64,000 nucleotides of DNA from Gadus chalcogrammus (taxonomy: Eukaryota > Chordata > Actinopteri > Gadiformes > Gadidae). A program made the translations under genes and the position numbers. The DNA is taken from NCBI RefSeq assembly GCF_026213295.1, contig NC_079426.1, positions 13,364,591-13,428,590 on the forward strand. Reading direction: 5' to 3'. The notes under the pieces are model-generated. The model was given only the letters and a program-made list of their open reading frames with translations. It was not told the origin of the DNA and did no database searches. This document shows, piece by piece, positions 35,118 to 50,458 of this stretch; position 1 is the stretch's first letter; each line of letters begins with the position of its first letter.

Positions 35118-37759
35118 CTGGTTGAGAAACGTCCGGCAGTTAGTCACAGGTTGCTATGGCAACGTCCCCTTTAACGGGTGCCAAGGTTCCTTAATGGACA
35201 AACTGCATCGATCCTTCTGTATGTACGTATTGGATCTAACATTTTTGAATAAAAACCACATGAGAATAATCTAAATTTACAGACAAGTTCATTCTAAAAT
35301 GTCCTTTATGTATTTAAAAACACTTAAAAGTACTTTGTGTATCATTATCAGTCCTAAATCAGAAAATGTTTACTTTTTTGAACAATTCAATAAAAGTGCA
35401 ACTACACATAGAAGGAGTTGAATCATGCTTCCAAAAGCCAGCAGCCCCAACATTGTAAGCCTAAACCTGCTTCGCACGCAAGCATGAAACCGAGATTCCT
35501 GCTGCATTCTGGGCCCGCCATCACATCCTCTTGGCTCGGTGTACACAAGGCACATCAATAGACCCCCATGAGCCAATGGCATCCTGGGAACCTTGAGGGG
35601 GTGGGGGAGGGGGGGTGTCGGGTAGTGGTGTTTGTGGGGGCGGGGGTTCAAATATAGCCTAGCCTGCGATGGCGCCAAAGAACGGTTATGCTGAAGCTAG
35701 GACTTCACATGCAACAAGCGGATGGCAGCGCATGACAGACGGGACCTACACATAAAGCCGCACGCACACATGGACAATCGTACACATACGGACTCGTGTT
35801 CCTCAGGGCGTTTATGTCATCTATGCCGGGCCTCTCGCTCTCCCGGGCTTTACTGGTGTCCCAAGGTCCAGACCACCTGTTGTTCCCCTCTTATGTAAAA
35901 AGCCTTGTTTGGCAGAGCCCGGAAATGAAGAACTCAAGACTGCATGCCAGCATGAACACTCATTGGCTGTTCTCGTAGCCGTAGCCAACAACCAATGTGG
36001 ACCGGGGTTTCTCACACACTGGGTAAATTGAGTCTGAAGTGGGCATCAAGGCTCATCTTGCAAGTAATGCAGAACTAAATAGAGAGCGTCTTGAGTTTTT
36101 AAACGTGGAACAGGCGCAACGATAACGGCGTAGGCCTAGCCTGGCGTCAACACACCCCAGCTCAACTCCCCTTTATTCCGGGCTTGTTACACAAACCTTT
36201 GTGTCACTCGGGGGCGTACCCCGGCCAGTGGAGGCCTCAGGGCAGGTGGGCCGCCATGTTTGGAGTACTGGGACACCGAGCCAGGAATACCTCCCAGAAT
36301 TCCAGCACTGAAAATACTCGAACCCAAAGCCCACCACCGCCCCCGGCTCCTCCGGCCTGCCCCTCCCGCTATCCGGTTGCTCTCTCAGACCCTCGCTCGG
36401 AGGCCGGCGCAAACGCACCCACCATCAGAAGACTGCTGGTGGGAGACTCCCCTTGGAATGGATGAAAACATTGAATACTGCGCTGAGCGTTGAGCGATAC
36501 CGCTGATGTATAAAATACCAACCCAGATTATTCTTTAAGATATAGTGTATGACATTGGGAGATTCATTCTATGCTAAATTAATATACCGGTAAGTGCAGA
36601 AATATTGTGGAAATATGAATAGATTTAGATTTAGATGTATTTCAATTGGATGCAACTCCCCAATGGGTTTTAAGGAGTTATGTCGTGCTCATGTAAGGGG
36701 TAAAGGGTGTGCAGGGAGACACATGATGAATAAACAGTAATACATACTGAGTGTGGACGCAGAGTTTGGACCCCTCCACCGGGAATGGCTTGAGTAAGCA
36801 ACGTAATCACGGGGGTGATAATGACAGATACTGTGTTGATGATCAACTGGATTCCCCCAGGAAAGCCTCAGGGAATACAGAGAAGCTTCCGGAGAAACCA
36901 ATAGGGGACACTCTATACTTGGGAAACTGAGCCTGACATTTTATATATATCTGGCTGAGGTACTTTACTACTCCTTGAATTTGTATTTATTGGCAATTAA
37001 GACTGGTGTGCATTTCAAGTCAATACGGCCACCCAGTAATGGCATTTCAGTATCGAAATACTGAATTCTATACATTAGACTATTATATTATTCAAAAAGA
37101 GCCGAATTTGTACACCTTACGTCAACGACTTCCCGGTGAAATTATGAAAACAATAGAGGGGTATGGGCTACTTAGAGATGTGAATCCATCAAAGGATGAA
37201 ATGGCATGAACTTTTGCCATTGTGAGAAAAAGAAAATATGCACTTAGTATTAAAGCCTGGTAAACCCATCTGCTGAATGTCATGGCTTTTCACTGTTTTT
37301 ACATAAACCTCCCTCCATCACACATAAACCCCCCAGTTTCCAAATATAAAATGGATATATGACCTTTACAGCAAGGCTGGTCCAAATCTAGTGCAGTAAT
37401 GAAAGTAAAAAAAGGGAAATACGGTGTCCCTTTAAAACCCTGCCTCACCGCCCGGGATCCACAGGGGAACATATAAACCTTAACAACTGTGATATTGAGT
37501 TCTGAGTCCTCACCACTTACGTCTAGACCAACTAACATTCACATAACACACACCCTCCCCCCCCCCCCCCATGCTCATTTCAAACCCTAATACCGTGATG
37601 CTGTGGTTGAGAGAGTGGACGTAACAGATCCTGTGTGAGACGAATGGACCGGAACCACAGGGACAGAGATCCTCATCCCTCACTCATGGACCGTTGGGAG
37701 ACAGTGGACGGGTCACAGAGAACCTTATTGCGTTCTCTAGCCATGACCAACGGTATTAC

Positions 37760-37772
37760 CTGGTGGGGTTTG
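37760..37772 (-). CDS. Candidate collagen microexon, 13 nt
   Basis: CAAACCCCACCAG lies between acceptor cctgtgcttcttag and donor gtaata. It reads QTPP plus the first base of Gly, exactly the phase the 35082 exon needs. It would mark the transition from a non-collagenous domain into the triplet region. It is too short for certainty. Confidence 0.45.
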
Positions 37773-40700
37773 CTAAGAAGCACAGGCTGAGGTTTTTTTG
37801 GCGGTAGTTTTCCACTTCAGTCACTCTGTGGGAAAATGTGAAGTATGAATAGGGAAGATTTGAAAAGGAGCAGATCTTTAATGCCGCTCTCCTACACAAG
37901 AACCAAACATTGTCTGCTCCCGTTGTAGTTTGAAGGCCACAAACCGCCCAAAACTTCACGTAACCAGCCACCTGTCTGGCGGTCAATCTCGCCAGACACA
38001 CCGGCTCAACTTCAATCCACTTATCCACAGTGTGAAAATAAGTGTGGCTGGCACCGATTTGACACAAAATCTAGTGGTGCCGTGAGGCTAAGGTTAGCGG
38101 TTAGCCCATTAGCTGGTCCTCCGTGTTTTCTGCTGCATCATACCACACTGTAACGCGAGTAGACGAGCAACGAAAGGTCAGCGTTCACAAGTGGTCTGAA
38201 CGATAACAGTTGGGACGTGGCATCTTGAGCCCGTGTGGTGTATGCCCAGGGGCGTTAGGGAGTCGATGCCCAGGGGCAGGAGAGGAGCTGATTAACTGAC
38301 ATCTAACCAACACCGGTGGTGTAGGTTACCTCCACCACCATTGTGTGTCCAAGTGTCTGCTACACAAAACTAGGGCTGTGGTTCAGAGAGCCCCGAACCA
38401 AGTCAAATTCTCTAAGTTGAACACTCACAGGTTTCAATATTTAAAATAATGTGAAAAACATGAGTAACTCATGATATACCTCATCACCTAAATATCCGAA
38501 ATATATCCTATAGGTCTTCCTGCTCAGACATAATTTGGTGGATTCTTGCAAATCCTGGTTGAGAAGAGCCAATGCGGTACCCTCTCTGTATGTCAGATCT
38601 CTCTGGAGACTGACCCGAGGATATTTCCAACATCTCCTGGAACTCCGAACAAACAACTAATCCAGGAATTAAACAATTACCCGAGCCTCTGAAAGCAGAT
38701 TGCCACAAACGCTACATTGTACGTGTGCCAGAAAAGGGCAGCATTAACAGAGTAGACCATAATCCACAAACAAATGCTCTCAGGAAAGGGAAAAGGCACA
38801 CAGACACGCACACACAAACAGAAAGCCCTACACTTGATAGAACAAGACTCTTTAATGAAATCCATTGAGGTAAGTAGTCTGAGGAAGCTTTCACATACAG
38901 CCTCACTGCTCAGTTTTAGATTCTCACTGCTGCGCTCACTTTTGTTTTTCTTTATTCCCCACCAAATGGATTTATAGAAAGAAAAAAGAGATGATTGAGC
39001 ATTGGGTGCATGGCTCAAAATAGAGTCAAAATAGACTACCTCATGTTTTCAAACAAACATGAGCACAGTAGAGTTAAAGTTAAGAATGGTTAACTTTAAG
39101 CAGCACATAATACTGTATATAGACGTACTTTATATGAATTCAAATATGTAATACGGATTCTAAACATGGCAGCATCTGATTTGGTCGACGTTACGTGCCG
39201 TAAAAAAAAATCTCAGTTTTTGTAATTTATTTTCCCATATAAAACCCGAACTCTATCATAAAGAAATTAGTCAGACTTCTAAAGTGTACGTTAGCTAAGG
39301 ATACGTTAGGTAAGAAATTCCCCCGACTTGCCAATTTCACCTCACCTCAGGATGGCTGAGGCCTTTCTCGTCCACACAGTCCAGGGGTTTTAATGAGCCT
39401 GGAACCCTCAGCTACTCTATCATTGACTTAATGGAGGGTTAGCGCCGTGGAGACACACTCGGGGCTTATTCAGCCTGACAGGGGCTGTGCTTTTGTACAC
39501 TGGGAGCCATAGTTAGTAGCTTCAAGGCAGGAATTAGAAGGACACAAAAGAAACATGAACATGGAAGGAAATCTATTCAACGTCGAACGCTAGGGAGGAA
39601 ACAAGCGGAGGCCGTCCAATGTCCAGGATGTGACCTGAGGAGGTAAGCCGGGTCTTCTTGACTGCATCAGAAAGACAATAAGCGAAGTCTTAAAGGCACC
39701 GTTTCAGATCCAGCACAACACAGAGGTCACAAAAACAAGCCGCTGGGGAGGGTGACGGGAGGGAAAATAAATGTGCATAACCCATGTCCATAGAAAAATA
39801 ACCTTTTACTGGAAGACGTCTGAATATTCGTTGTGCCTGCCAGTATCTGACCTTACAGGCGCCTCTCTGCTGTTAAACGACCTTCAGTCGTCCACAAGCG
39901 TGTGTCACGAACCCCCGCCCTGCCATGGCTGGGTTGTCGCCAGCTGGAGTAATCAGTCTGGACCTCGTTTATTTTAGAAGGGGGTGCAAAGGGGGAAGAC
40001 GGTTGAAATGCCAATCCATGTGAGCATTTTAAAATCAGCCCAGGTTGATAAGGTCCGTCCTACCAACCACAAGTCAGCCGGGCAGTACTGGTGTATACAT
40101 CTGCCAGAATATCACAGGGATTGCTGTGGTATCATAGTTTAATTAGGATGATGTCTTTCTTCTGGCATAAAAGGCGGCATTATAGTTAATCCCAGGATTT
40201 CCTGGCTCATTAAATCATGGAAGCAGAGTTAAATAAATACTGCATTGAAGTTTATATAAAAAACATGCAAAATCTCTCTCAAAACATTAGGTAAAAATCT
40301 TATCAGAAAGCAACTTGAAATAATACAGTGGTTTATGTAAACAGCTAGCTCTCAGGCTGCGAGAGCGGTCTCCAAACATTGTCTTCCTGCGAACCACACA
40401 TCTCAATCAGACAGAGTGCATCATGGGTGTGGACCCTTCTTGACCCATAATCCCCATTATTTACCCAAGACAAATGGCAAGGCATACCAGTGAAGGTTAA
40501 ACCTACAAGTCCACAAAGATCAGAGAGCAAGAACATGTTCCTCGCAAGCACAAAAGCCATTAAACATTTACACACAAATGCAGACAACAGTGTGTGCTTT
40601 GTGGGAGCTAGGGTGGCACATTTGACCCTTCCTCTCTCCTTTCAGGATATAAACGGATATAAATACCCTTGGGTGATATTTTAAAGAGCGAGAACCGGAG

Positions 40701-43700
40701 ACCGCTGACCTGGCCCATTGTCGCCACTTTGGAATGAATTACTGGTTCAGTTTTGCCACTGCCGCAAGCGAAGAAAACAAGACATTACATACAGCGGGGT
40801 TATTGTGTCAATCTACAAGCAGTCAGGAAGGTATCAGATTTCACCCACCCTTCATAATGAGGTCTCAAATGTTGGACAACTTAGCAAAATCATTAGTGTT
40901 GGCAACATAATTTCTCTTGAATTCACAACCAGACATACGAGCTTGAGAAATCCAGAGGAAAGCTGTTCCAGGAGTGTTTTCGCTCCAATTCACTACCCAC
41001 TTCAATTTGAGTCTGAACATGGATGATTATGAACTACAGGAATTTTTATGAGCTCACATCTTTCAAGTTGCGACTTCTGTCATTCTTCACCCCTCAACAT
41101 TATTCAGCAAGTGACGGCAGACACATGTCCTCGTTTCTCGAGAATATCTAATCCCTGCACGCGTTTTTACACGGCAATTAGTCACTTTCCTAATGCCCAG
41201 AGGTCTTAAAACAACCAACACAGGCCGGCTTCAGGGCTCCTCAGGTTCCCAAGTGTACAACGGTCTATCATCCCAGGGCGATGAGTGAGATAAATGCCTC
41301 TGGCTGCAATTTCTTTGTGCAATCCCTGCAAGTGAGCTGGGCCCCGGCAGAACGCCAACTGGTGACGGACCCCAGGAGAATCTGCCGCACGACACTTCAT
41401 CATCACCCATGCTGAATTCATACTCAAGAGTGCAAAAAAGAAGGAAGGGAATATAAATTAAAATGAGGTGCCGTGTGGATTTTAGGAGCAGATTCCTGCG
41501 GGTTTCGAGTTACCGGGGCAGAACGATAACGTCTCGCCACGCAGCGCCACGCAAAGTTATTAAAACAGAAGCTCAGACGGCGAGGGCTAGTGGGATCAAG
41601 GCCCTGTGAGCGAGGAGCTCGGCCCGAAGTAAGAAGGGGGTGAGTGTGGAAGAGGAGGAGGAGGTGGTGAGCGAGGATGGGGATGTGTTTACATGTGTGC
41701 TGCAGGGGGGGCGCTTGGCACTTTGGCCAGCCACTCGCGCTACACACACCGACGCTCTTTCACGTTCAAACAGGGCCACATTTGTAATGGCACTCACCTG
41801 TTGAGCTAATTACTAAAACAGACGGGCCGCGTGTAAACACGGCACGGCTCGCGCGTCGACGGAGACCGGAGCGGTCTGGACCTGATCCAGACTGAACGGC
41901 ACTCACGAAGAAGAAATACCAGTCAAAGCAAAAATGGAAATAGGAAATGAATGTGTAATTAAACCCCAAATTTTGTTGGGGTTTTATAAGGGAATAACAG
42001 CTGAGAGGGCCGTTGATTGTTAAAATGGATGATTGCCGCATGGAATGTGTGGCTCCATTCTTCAAAAGTTGCTCCTGAGTTCTTTACAGTGTTTTTTGTG
42101 GAAACACCCACACAGCCGAGAAATTCGGCACACACTTGCAGGCCTGCGGAACAACTTATGGTTCAGCATTTCTGCGGTAACACCCAAGGAGCCTAAAGAC
42201 CACCCCCAGCATCGCAATCCACCCCGATGCCAAAGACAACACACAACACCATGTCGGTGCTTCATGCGGGCCCAGTGGGAGCGATCTATCCTCTGCTCAG
42301 ACGGGTAAAGGCATTAGGCCGGTTGTTGTCGCAGGAGCCCCAGTGCCACAGGCAGCCTGTCATCAGTGGGGACACCCCAGTCCCACGGTTTAGGTTCTCA
42401 CCCGTCATCGCTGGTATTAGTTAGTCTGCTCCAAAACAAATTAATCAAACACTCAGGGTGCTTTAATGGTTGTAAACTATCAGCTACAGAAGAGGACACA
42501 GACAGCCCGTCAAGCAGTACTATTCTTCATTTTGACTTGTTAGGCGATACCCACATCTAGAGTAAATAATGGCCTGAATGAATAAACATCTTTCCCATAT
42601 GGGGAGAAACAAATGCAGAATCATTTAATGACTCACCACACTACCTTCAATGTGAAGCTATCGTTTAGTTGTGAAATATCATATTGTGTCAAGAATATTT
42701 TTTCAGGCATATTCCAGATGAAGCCGATATTAGGAGAGGATTGTGAATTCCTGTGGCATGCTGTGTAAAAAAAGGTGCCCCATCAACTGTCTAGTTCCAA
42801 CCAAACGGGAAATCAACATAAACACTGTGGCTACTGAGGGATGGCATGCCAGCGGAAGACAAACAAAGAGAAACATCCATTTACACAATGGGGATAAAGT
42901 TTCCTTCTGAGCTGCCCCGAATGAGGAAAACAGCCCAGGCCTCACACAGAAATACACCCCGTCAGGTAATGAATGGAGAGACACACAGCCACATTGTCCC
43001 AGTGTCCCACCATCAACGCCATCTCCATCTCCATCATCACCATTACAATCCACTAAACTCCACCAAGAATGCCTTCTTGGAGTCACCGTCACCCCAACCA
43101 TCGTCAACTCAACCACCACTAGCAACTCCATCATCAAAGTCACCACCCCCACTGTCACTTCACAAATACCACTTTAAACCAGGTCATTGTGAATTACGAT
43201 TGTCATTCTTCCCTCAGAATGAAAATATGGTCATGTGACTAAACAGACCGACCCCATGGCTGTTCAGTCACGGCAGCCTGGCAGAGAAGTAGCCCTTGCT
43301 CATTTCTGCTAAGTCCAGTGCGGAACAGTCCATGCCGCTGGTGGTATTGATGTGTGTGTCTGAGAGCATTATCTGGCGGTCTCCTTGATCTCTGCCCTTC
43401 CTGGTAATCCAAACTATTGTTAGCTCTGGGATTTCTTTTAGCCTCCCAATTTTCTGCCTCGAAAACGCAAATATGACCACAAAACCTTCGGGGTCGACCT
43501 CCCTCAGAGTATCAGCAGATCTCCAACCTGTTTGCTCTGTCAGCGCTATTTACCTCCGAGACAGGCCTTGCCGTGTACTGTTGTGCTTTACAATCCCGCT
43601 TACTGACTAGAGCCGCTTACCTAGACGTTTTGTGGCCAGGTCTCTCTCCCCACTCTATCTGTATATCTCTTCCACAGGCAGACACATATAAACACAGCCA

Positions 43701-43821
43701 CTCCACGTCCCTGTCCAGATGTTGTCCCCCCCGCCCGACGCAGACGGAAGGCTGCTGTGATCTGCCTGGATTTCCTACATCTGTCTCTCAGATCTACACA
43801 TGGGCCAGGCTCAGGCCAAAC

Positions 43822-44096
<275 letters not shown>

Positions 44097-44925
44097 CAAA
44101 CACATACACACATTACTAGCTTCAGACGAAACCCTCACCATCAGCCAGGTGCTTGCGCAGTATGCATAGATGCACAAACTCAGACCCACACCCACACACA
44201 CACACACCCACCCACACAGAACACACACTAACAGCTGGACGATGTATTGTATATACTAGTGTAGCTGTTTCCAGGATGGTCAAGCCGGTCAGTTTGCTCT
44301 GCTCATAGCATACGTTTAATACTGTGGATAAACATCTTTGAACTATAAAGTGCAAAGTGTGCTGCTAATTAAACGCTCTCTGAATGCCATATTGTATGAT
44401 GCCATACTGAATGCGTAGCAAGTCGCACAGTCAACCAGAATATACATCATATGGATCTTCAACAGCGGTCATTTCTAAAACATTACTTATTGTGCTTTTC
44501 TATCTTCTAAGGATTAAAGTGCTTAGAACTCATGTAACATTTGGTTTTTCTAACAAGGGATGCTCTTTAAAAGCTATGACCTCCTGCTCTCATTAAAACA
44601 CAATCCATCATGCTCTAACGTTGCTGGAAGAAGTTGTTCAAAAGATTGTTCAAAGAGCTGCAGAGAACCCCTTAATGAGAATGTATTATATCGATAATAT
44701 CAACAGAGCGTATTGGTACAGAACGTTCATCATCTGCCCCCCAACACCAGAAAAGGGTATGGCGATGAGATGTAGAGAGGGAACGTTAGGTCAAAGAACT
44801 TCAAAGCAAAGCAAATGGCCGAATGTATAGTTTTTAACGTTCATTCTTTACACACTGGTATGATGTGCCCTTGTGGATCGGTTAAGAGGTTGTCAACTAA
44901 CAACTAACAACTGTTTCTTAATGAG

Positions 44926-45087
<162 letters not shown>

Positions 45088-45502
45088 GAATGGGCCCCTG
45101 ACATTGCAGAGGGCATCATAACTAGTATGGCTTTTAACCATCTGTGAACAACACACTCCCAACCCACACACACACAAACAAATGTAACAATAAACACAAG
45201 ATCACCCGTACATAGACTTGGACTGCTTGCAACAATCATATAACACCTGTGTGGTCACGGCTGCACAACACGCCTGCACACGCACAACCATAAACACACG
45301 TATGCACAGAAATGTGTACATGCAGTCGTAAACACCTGCCGGTGCACGTGAGCACACACACACACACTCCGAAGGAATTAAGCTACATGGAAAAGCACGA
45401 GCAGGTAATTTGTTTTTCTAGCTCAGTTCTAACACAGAGGGGCCCACGGGTTCTCTCACAAGTTAACATAGGGATGGTGTGTGAGCGTCTGGCTGCGTGA
45501 TT

Positions 45503-45598
45503 ATGTGTGTGTGTGTGTGGGTGTGGTGTGTGTGTGTGTGTGTGGTGTGTGTGTGTGTGTGTGTGTGTGCGTGTGCGTGTGCGTGTGCGTGTGTGTGT
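45503..45598. repeat. (GT)n microsatellite
   Basis: GT units with GG interruptions and a GTGC section at the right. Confidence 0.95.
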
Positions 45599-46875
45599 TG
45601 ACTAGGCGTAGTGATCAAAAGTCAGGCCACCTCAGCCCAAGGCCCCGGGCCTCCAGAGAACGCAGCTTCCTTCCGTCTGAGGAAGGCAGAGCCCTGGTCG
45701 GCCCGTCTCAAGGGGTGCCTTAACATCCTAATCATCCGCCTCTTCCTTCAGGGAAATCACAGATATCCTGTCTCCTGTGAGGTCTGCAGATAGCAGTTGA
45801 CTTTTACTAGGGGATCTAGGGGATCAATGGAGATAATGGCTGACGTGAATTACTCTTGTCTGGTTTTACAGATCGGAGACTTTAGATGATGGATCCGCAG
45901 CGTGGACCTGACCCTGTGTAACGCGATGCCATACTCCGACCTACACATTCAACATCGCTCTATTGTTTTAACATCAAACGCAATTAGGATAAATTGCAAT
46001 CCAGGAGAGCCATTCAGCTGACCCCCGCCATAATTCAAAGCTGCGTGTGTGGGAGGGGGGTGGGTGTGGGAGTGCGTGTGTGTTTGTGTGGCCGTGCATG
46101 GGAGTGCGTGTGTGAATCTTTATGAGTGACTATGCATGTGAGTCCACTCATGTGAAGCAGAGTGCACGTAGCTTATGGCCAGCAGTGAGACGGTCACCGT
46201 CCATGTGCCTCAAGGAGCTACGGACAACAAAATCCCCAGACCGCTAAAACACAGCCTGGCCTGAATCCTGCAGCCGCACAGACAGAGACTGGCCTGAGTC
46301 CTCCAGACCCTATAGGCTACCGCCTGGCCCCCATCCTATAAAACAAGCCCTGATTGCTGCCAGTACCTGGGGCTGATGATGACCACACAAGGAAAAAAAT
46401 AATAAATTCAAAGGAATTTCGGGACAGGGGAAGCCTCACTAGCGGGACGATTCTCTGGCGTTTTCTTTTCCTCCCGGTCTTTAACTGTCTCAGTCTGTGT
46501 CTCTCTCCCTCAGAGAAAGTGACCCATGACATGGCCATGGGCTCTCTATCCCTATGTCTCTCTCTCTCTCTCTCCCTGTGTCTGTCACTCTCCCTCACTC
46601 TCATGGATGTTAGATTACCCATCAGGCCATTCATCATCCCCGAATAGAAAAAGAACAAAACCTGGGAGGTGGGGGGGGATGTCTCAGATCGGTAGAGGAG
46701 AACGGCCTGAACAAAGAGCGGCGTGGGTCGGCACGGTTACGAGCCTAAGCGGCAAACCTCCACCCTACCCGGTTGGAGTGAGGAGGGGCGCTCGTTTTGT
46801 TTGATCTGGGCTATCCCCCACCCCTGCTACACGGGAGGTGGGCCGACCTCTCACAGGAGGGACAGGCCTCAGCAT

Positions 46876-47036
<161 letters not shown>

Positions 47037-48126
47037 AGCGGTCCCAGTAGGGGGCGAAGGAGAGGTGGAAGAGGTGAGCCAACATCAACTCCTGGAGGAG
47101 GGAGAAAGTGAGAAGAGGAGAAGTAATGTTTGCGATGGGGGCCGGTGGATAATCTCTGATCAATACATAAGGAATCTGTCTCTCACTGTGATGACGATGC
47201 CATCTTTGTTGGTCACAACAACCGTTCACAACTCTCACCGAGCTACAACCCAGCTGGAGGTTGCTTGTTAGAGGTTATTTAAAAGATGTAAAAGATTTGT
47301 TTAAATAATAAAAAGTATTTTGCACAATATTTAGACAGCGAGCCAGCCAGCCAGCCAGCCGGCCAGTCTGTCTCTCAGACAGACAGACATCCAGCCTACC
47401 AGACGGAGACGGTTCCAGGACAGCAGCCAGTGTAAGGGGCCCTTGGGGGTCCGCCCCCAAAGACACAGGAAGTACAGAGTTCATGGCACTGGGAACCAGA
47501 ATCTTCCCCAGGGCCGTCTCCAGGGCAACACTTCGATGACAACATCCTGTAGACACAGCTTCCTTCCATGGATCCACACATAACTCCAGCCACACTCAAA
47601 CACACGCCACTCTATGTCTTATTTTACTATACACAATATGTTACCCCACCCCCCCCCCCCCCCTCCCATCTTATGACCGGTTTCTTTAAGACAGGTTTGG
47701 ATAATTGAGCATCAGTCGTCCCCATGACAACCAGCGATGAAGTTGACAGTTGGTCGAGAGTGAACAGGTTGACAAGCTAAATCGACTGTATCCCTCAAAA
47801 AACTTGGCTGAGGAAAGTCTGATTTTATACTTTCATTGAACACTTGGTTGGTGTTTAATGTCATATTATGAAGAAGGATATGACTTATTTGGCGCAGCGT
47901 TTAATCTCCCTCGTTCTCATCCTGTCCGTTTGCAGAGAGGCTGAAAATGAAGAGCGGAGGGAATGTTCTCCACCCAGATGAGAAGCTGTTTCTACTTGAT
48001 AACTACACGCTGAACCTTATGGAAAGTGGCAGTTTCGTAAGGACCTTCAATCGCAAATCACAGATTTCCAGTAAGGTGTTGAAAAACTCAACTCACACTA
48101 GACAGGGATTTACAAAGGACACAGGG

Positions 48127-48232
48127 GCGGCCCGAGTGGCACTAACCACGAATGCAATATACGCCTTGTAGCCAGGTTTGATTCACACCTGCAGTCCAAT
48201 AACTCCTACATAATATGTCAGTCCCCATCTCT
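48127..48232 (+). mobile_element. tRNA-derived SINE fragment
   Basis: An A-box-like GGCCCGAGTGGCACTAACCA is followed by the B-box-like CAGGTTTGATTCACACCTG. It is diverged and the tail is missing. Confidence 0.45.
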
Positions 48233-49227
48233 CAGAAAAGGCCATTTCAATAGTTGGACTTCACAATGGTCCATATTTCCAACAAGGTGTCGTGAACTAC
48301 TTTCCGAGCACTTGGAATTTGCACTGATTGTTGACGCAAAAAGCATTGAAAACTGGACTTTAAAGGAAACACCGACTTTGGAGGTGACCCAAATCACATA
48401 CCGATTTTACACATCTCGTTTCATCCTTCTCTGGTCTCTTACTCTCACTAGAAATCCTCACTGGAAAGTGAAAAACAAGAATTCTTGGCTCTTGCAGCCG
48501 TTCCTCCACCATTCCTTCTACGGTCAGGTTCTGACTGCTGGGACTAAAACTCAACGCCTAGAGGGTCCCATCAGCACTCACACACCTGCACCGAGAACCT
48601 CACACTGCTCTCACCAAGCCCATCAACCTTATGGCTCAAAAATGTGTTAATGTACCAAAAAGAGCGAACGCCGGGAGCTCACGCCCCAGACGCATGTGCA
48701 CTGTTTGCACAGTGTCGATGGTCCACGTCACACACTCCCCCACCGCTGGGGCCCAAGGTGGAAAAGTTACGGGAAGTTGTGTTCAGGTGTTTTTAAACTA
48801 GATTATGATATGGAATACCACACACACACATACAGCTGTCACACAGGAAATGGATAACTATAGTTTATGAATAGAGCAGCTTCTAAACACATTTTGAAGG
48901 CGTGTACTGTTCGTATTGCTTCTATTCCATTAGTACAGCATTTACACTTTACACAACGATAATACTACACTGTTTATTACACTGGAATTGTTATTCAAAT
49001 AATTTGATAATTTCAGGAATTAAGCATAAACTGTTATTCTTCAAAATTGTAGCACTGGGGAATAAAAGTGAGTTTGACACTCTGTGACGACACATATAAT
49101 GGATGTTGAGCGGTAAAGATAAGCTGACCCGTTGAGGTCAGAGATTCAAAGGGAATGAATCCCTGTCTCATCAGCTTCAAGCTGAGCCTCTGTTGACAGA
49201 ATGTAAACACGGATACGCGAGGTGGAC

Positions 49228-49236
49228 ACACACACA

Positions 49237-49321
<85 letters not shown>

Positions 49322-49333
49322 ACACACACACAG
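49228..49333. repeat. (CA)n microsatellite
   Basis: A pure central run with a CC interruption at each end. Confidence 0.96.
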
Positions 49334-49915
49334 GTAAACAGAAGCATACACACAGGCAGGTAACAGACACATACACACTGGCGAATATACGCATACACAC
49401 ACGTGGCACACACACTCACATACAGAGCACACACCACCACACACAAGCAAAGAATAAGATAGGCATGTAATAAAACACCCACACACACTAAGAAATGGGA
49501 TTCATTCCATAATACTTAAGATTGGTCCTGGCTAAGGACACATAGACTTTACCCCCCTACACCCCTGTGAAAACCGTTTCCCAATGCGCACACACACACA
49601 CACACACACAAACATGCACGCACACGGCCCACACACACACCACACACACCCACTCACACAGCTGTAGCTGGGGGAGGTATTATACGGTAAAATGAGGATA
49701 TCAGATTTAGGGTGACTAGTGAGTACGGGGCCTGAACCTATTAATCTGGGGGGATTGGGGGAGGTTTGGGCTGTGGCGTGCATCTCCCCCCCCCGCCCCT
49801 CCCAAACCAGGGCCCCTGACCAAAAGTGGGGGAGGTGGATGTGGTCTAGTCATCTGAATATACAAAGAGCATGGATGTTGTGGGGCCATGTGTATGTGGT
49901 TGGGGTTGTGCGTTT

Positions 49916-49980
49916 GTGTTGGGGTGTGTGTGCGTGTGTGCGTGTGTGTGTGTGTGTGTGTGTGGGGTGTGTGTGTGTGT

Positions 49981-50047
<67 letters not shown>

Positions 50048-50065
50048 TGTGTGTTTGTGTGGTTG
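49916..50065. repeat. (GT)n microsatellite, imperfect
   Basis: GT units with GG and GC interruptions. GT-rich sequence continues to about 50190. Confidence 0.95.
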
Positions 50066-50399
50066 GGTCACGGGGTGTGGTGTTGAAGTGATGTGTAGTG
50101 TGTGATGTGTGTATTGTGTGGTGTTGTGGTGTGTGGCTGTGTGGGGTTTTGGGTATGGCTGTGGCTGTGGTGTGTGTGTGTGTGTGTGTTGTACTCGGGC
50201 CTCTGTCTACCATCACACATCATCACCATGTCGTGTGTGTGTTTTCGTTCTCCTGCTTGAGTTGTTTCTCTGTTTGTTTTTACGCTGGCTCATGTTGGCC
50301 ATTCCGCCAGCTCTCCCATTCTCACTTTCACTCTCTTCGCTCTCCATCTCTCCCTCCTATTTATCTGTCCTCCATCTCCATCTTCTTAATTTTATTTTT

Positions 50400-50458
50400 T
50401 CTCTCTCTCTCTCTCTCTCTCTCTCCTCTCTCCTCTCCTCCTCTCAGTCCTCTCTCTC
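50400..50458. repeat. (CT)n microsatellite
   Basis: CT units, then an AT-rich TATA stretch to about 50493. Confidence 0.9.

Noticed and set aside
35821..35900. Minus-strand frame with GTPVKPGRARGPA
   Set aside because: It looks collagen-like, but no acceptor/donor pair keeps the split-Gly phase required between the 37760 and 35082 exons.
39353..39405. Minus-strand PLDCVDEKGLSHPE with a gtgagg donor
   Set aside because: The acceptor side is purine-rich and there is no family match.
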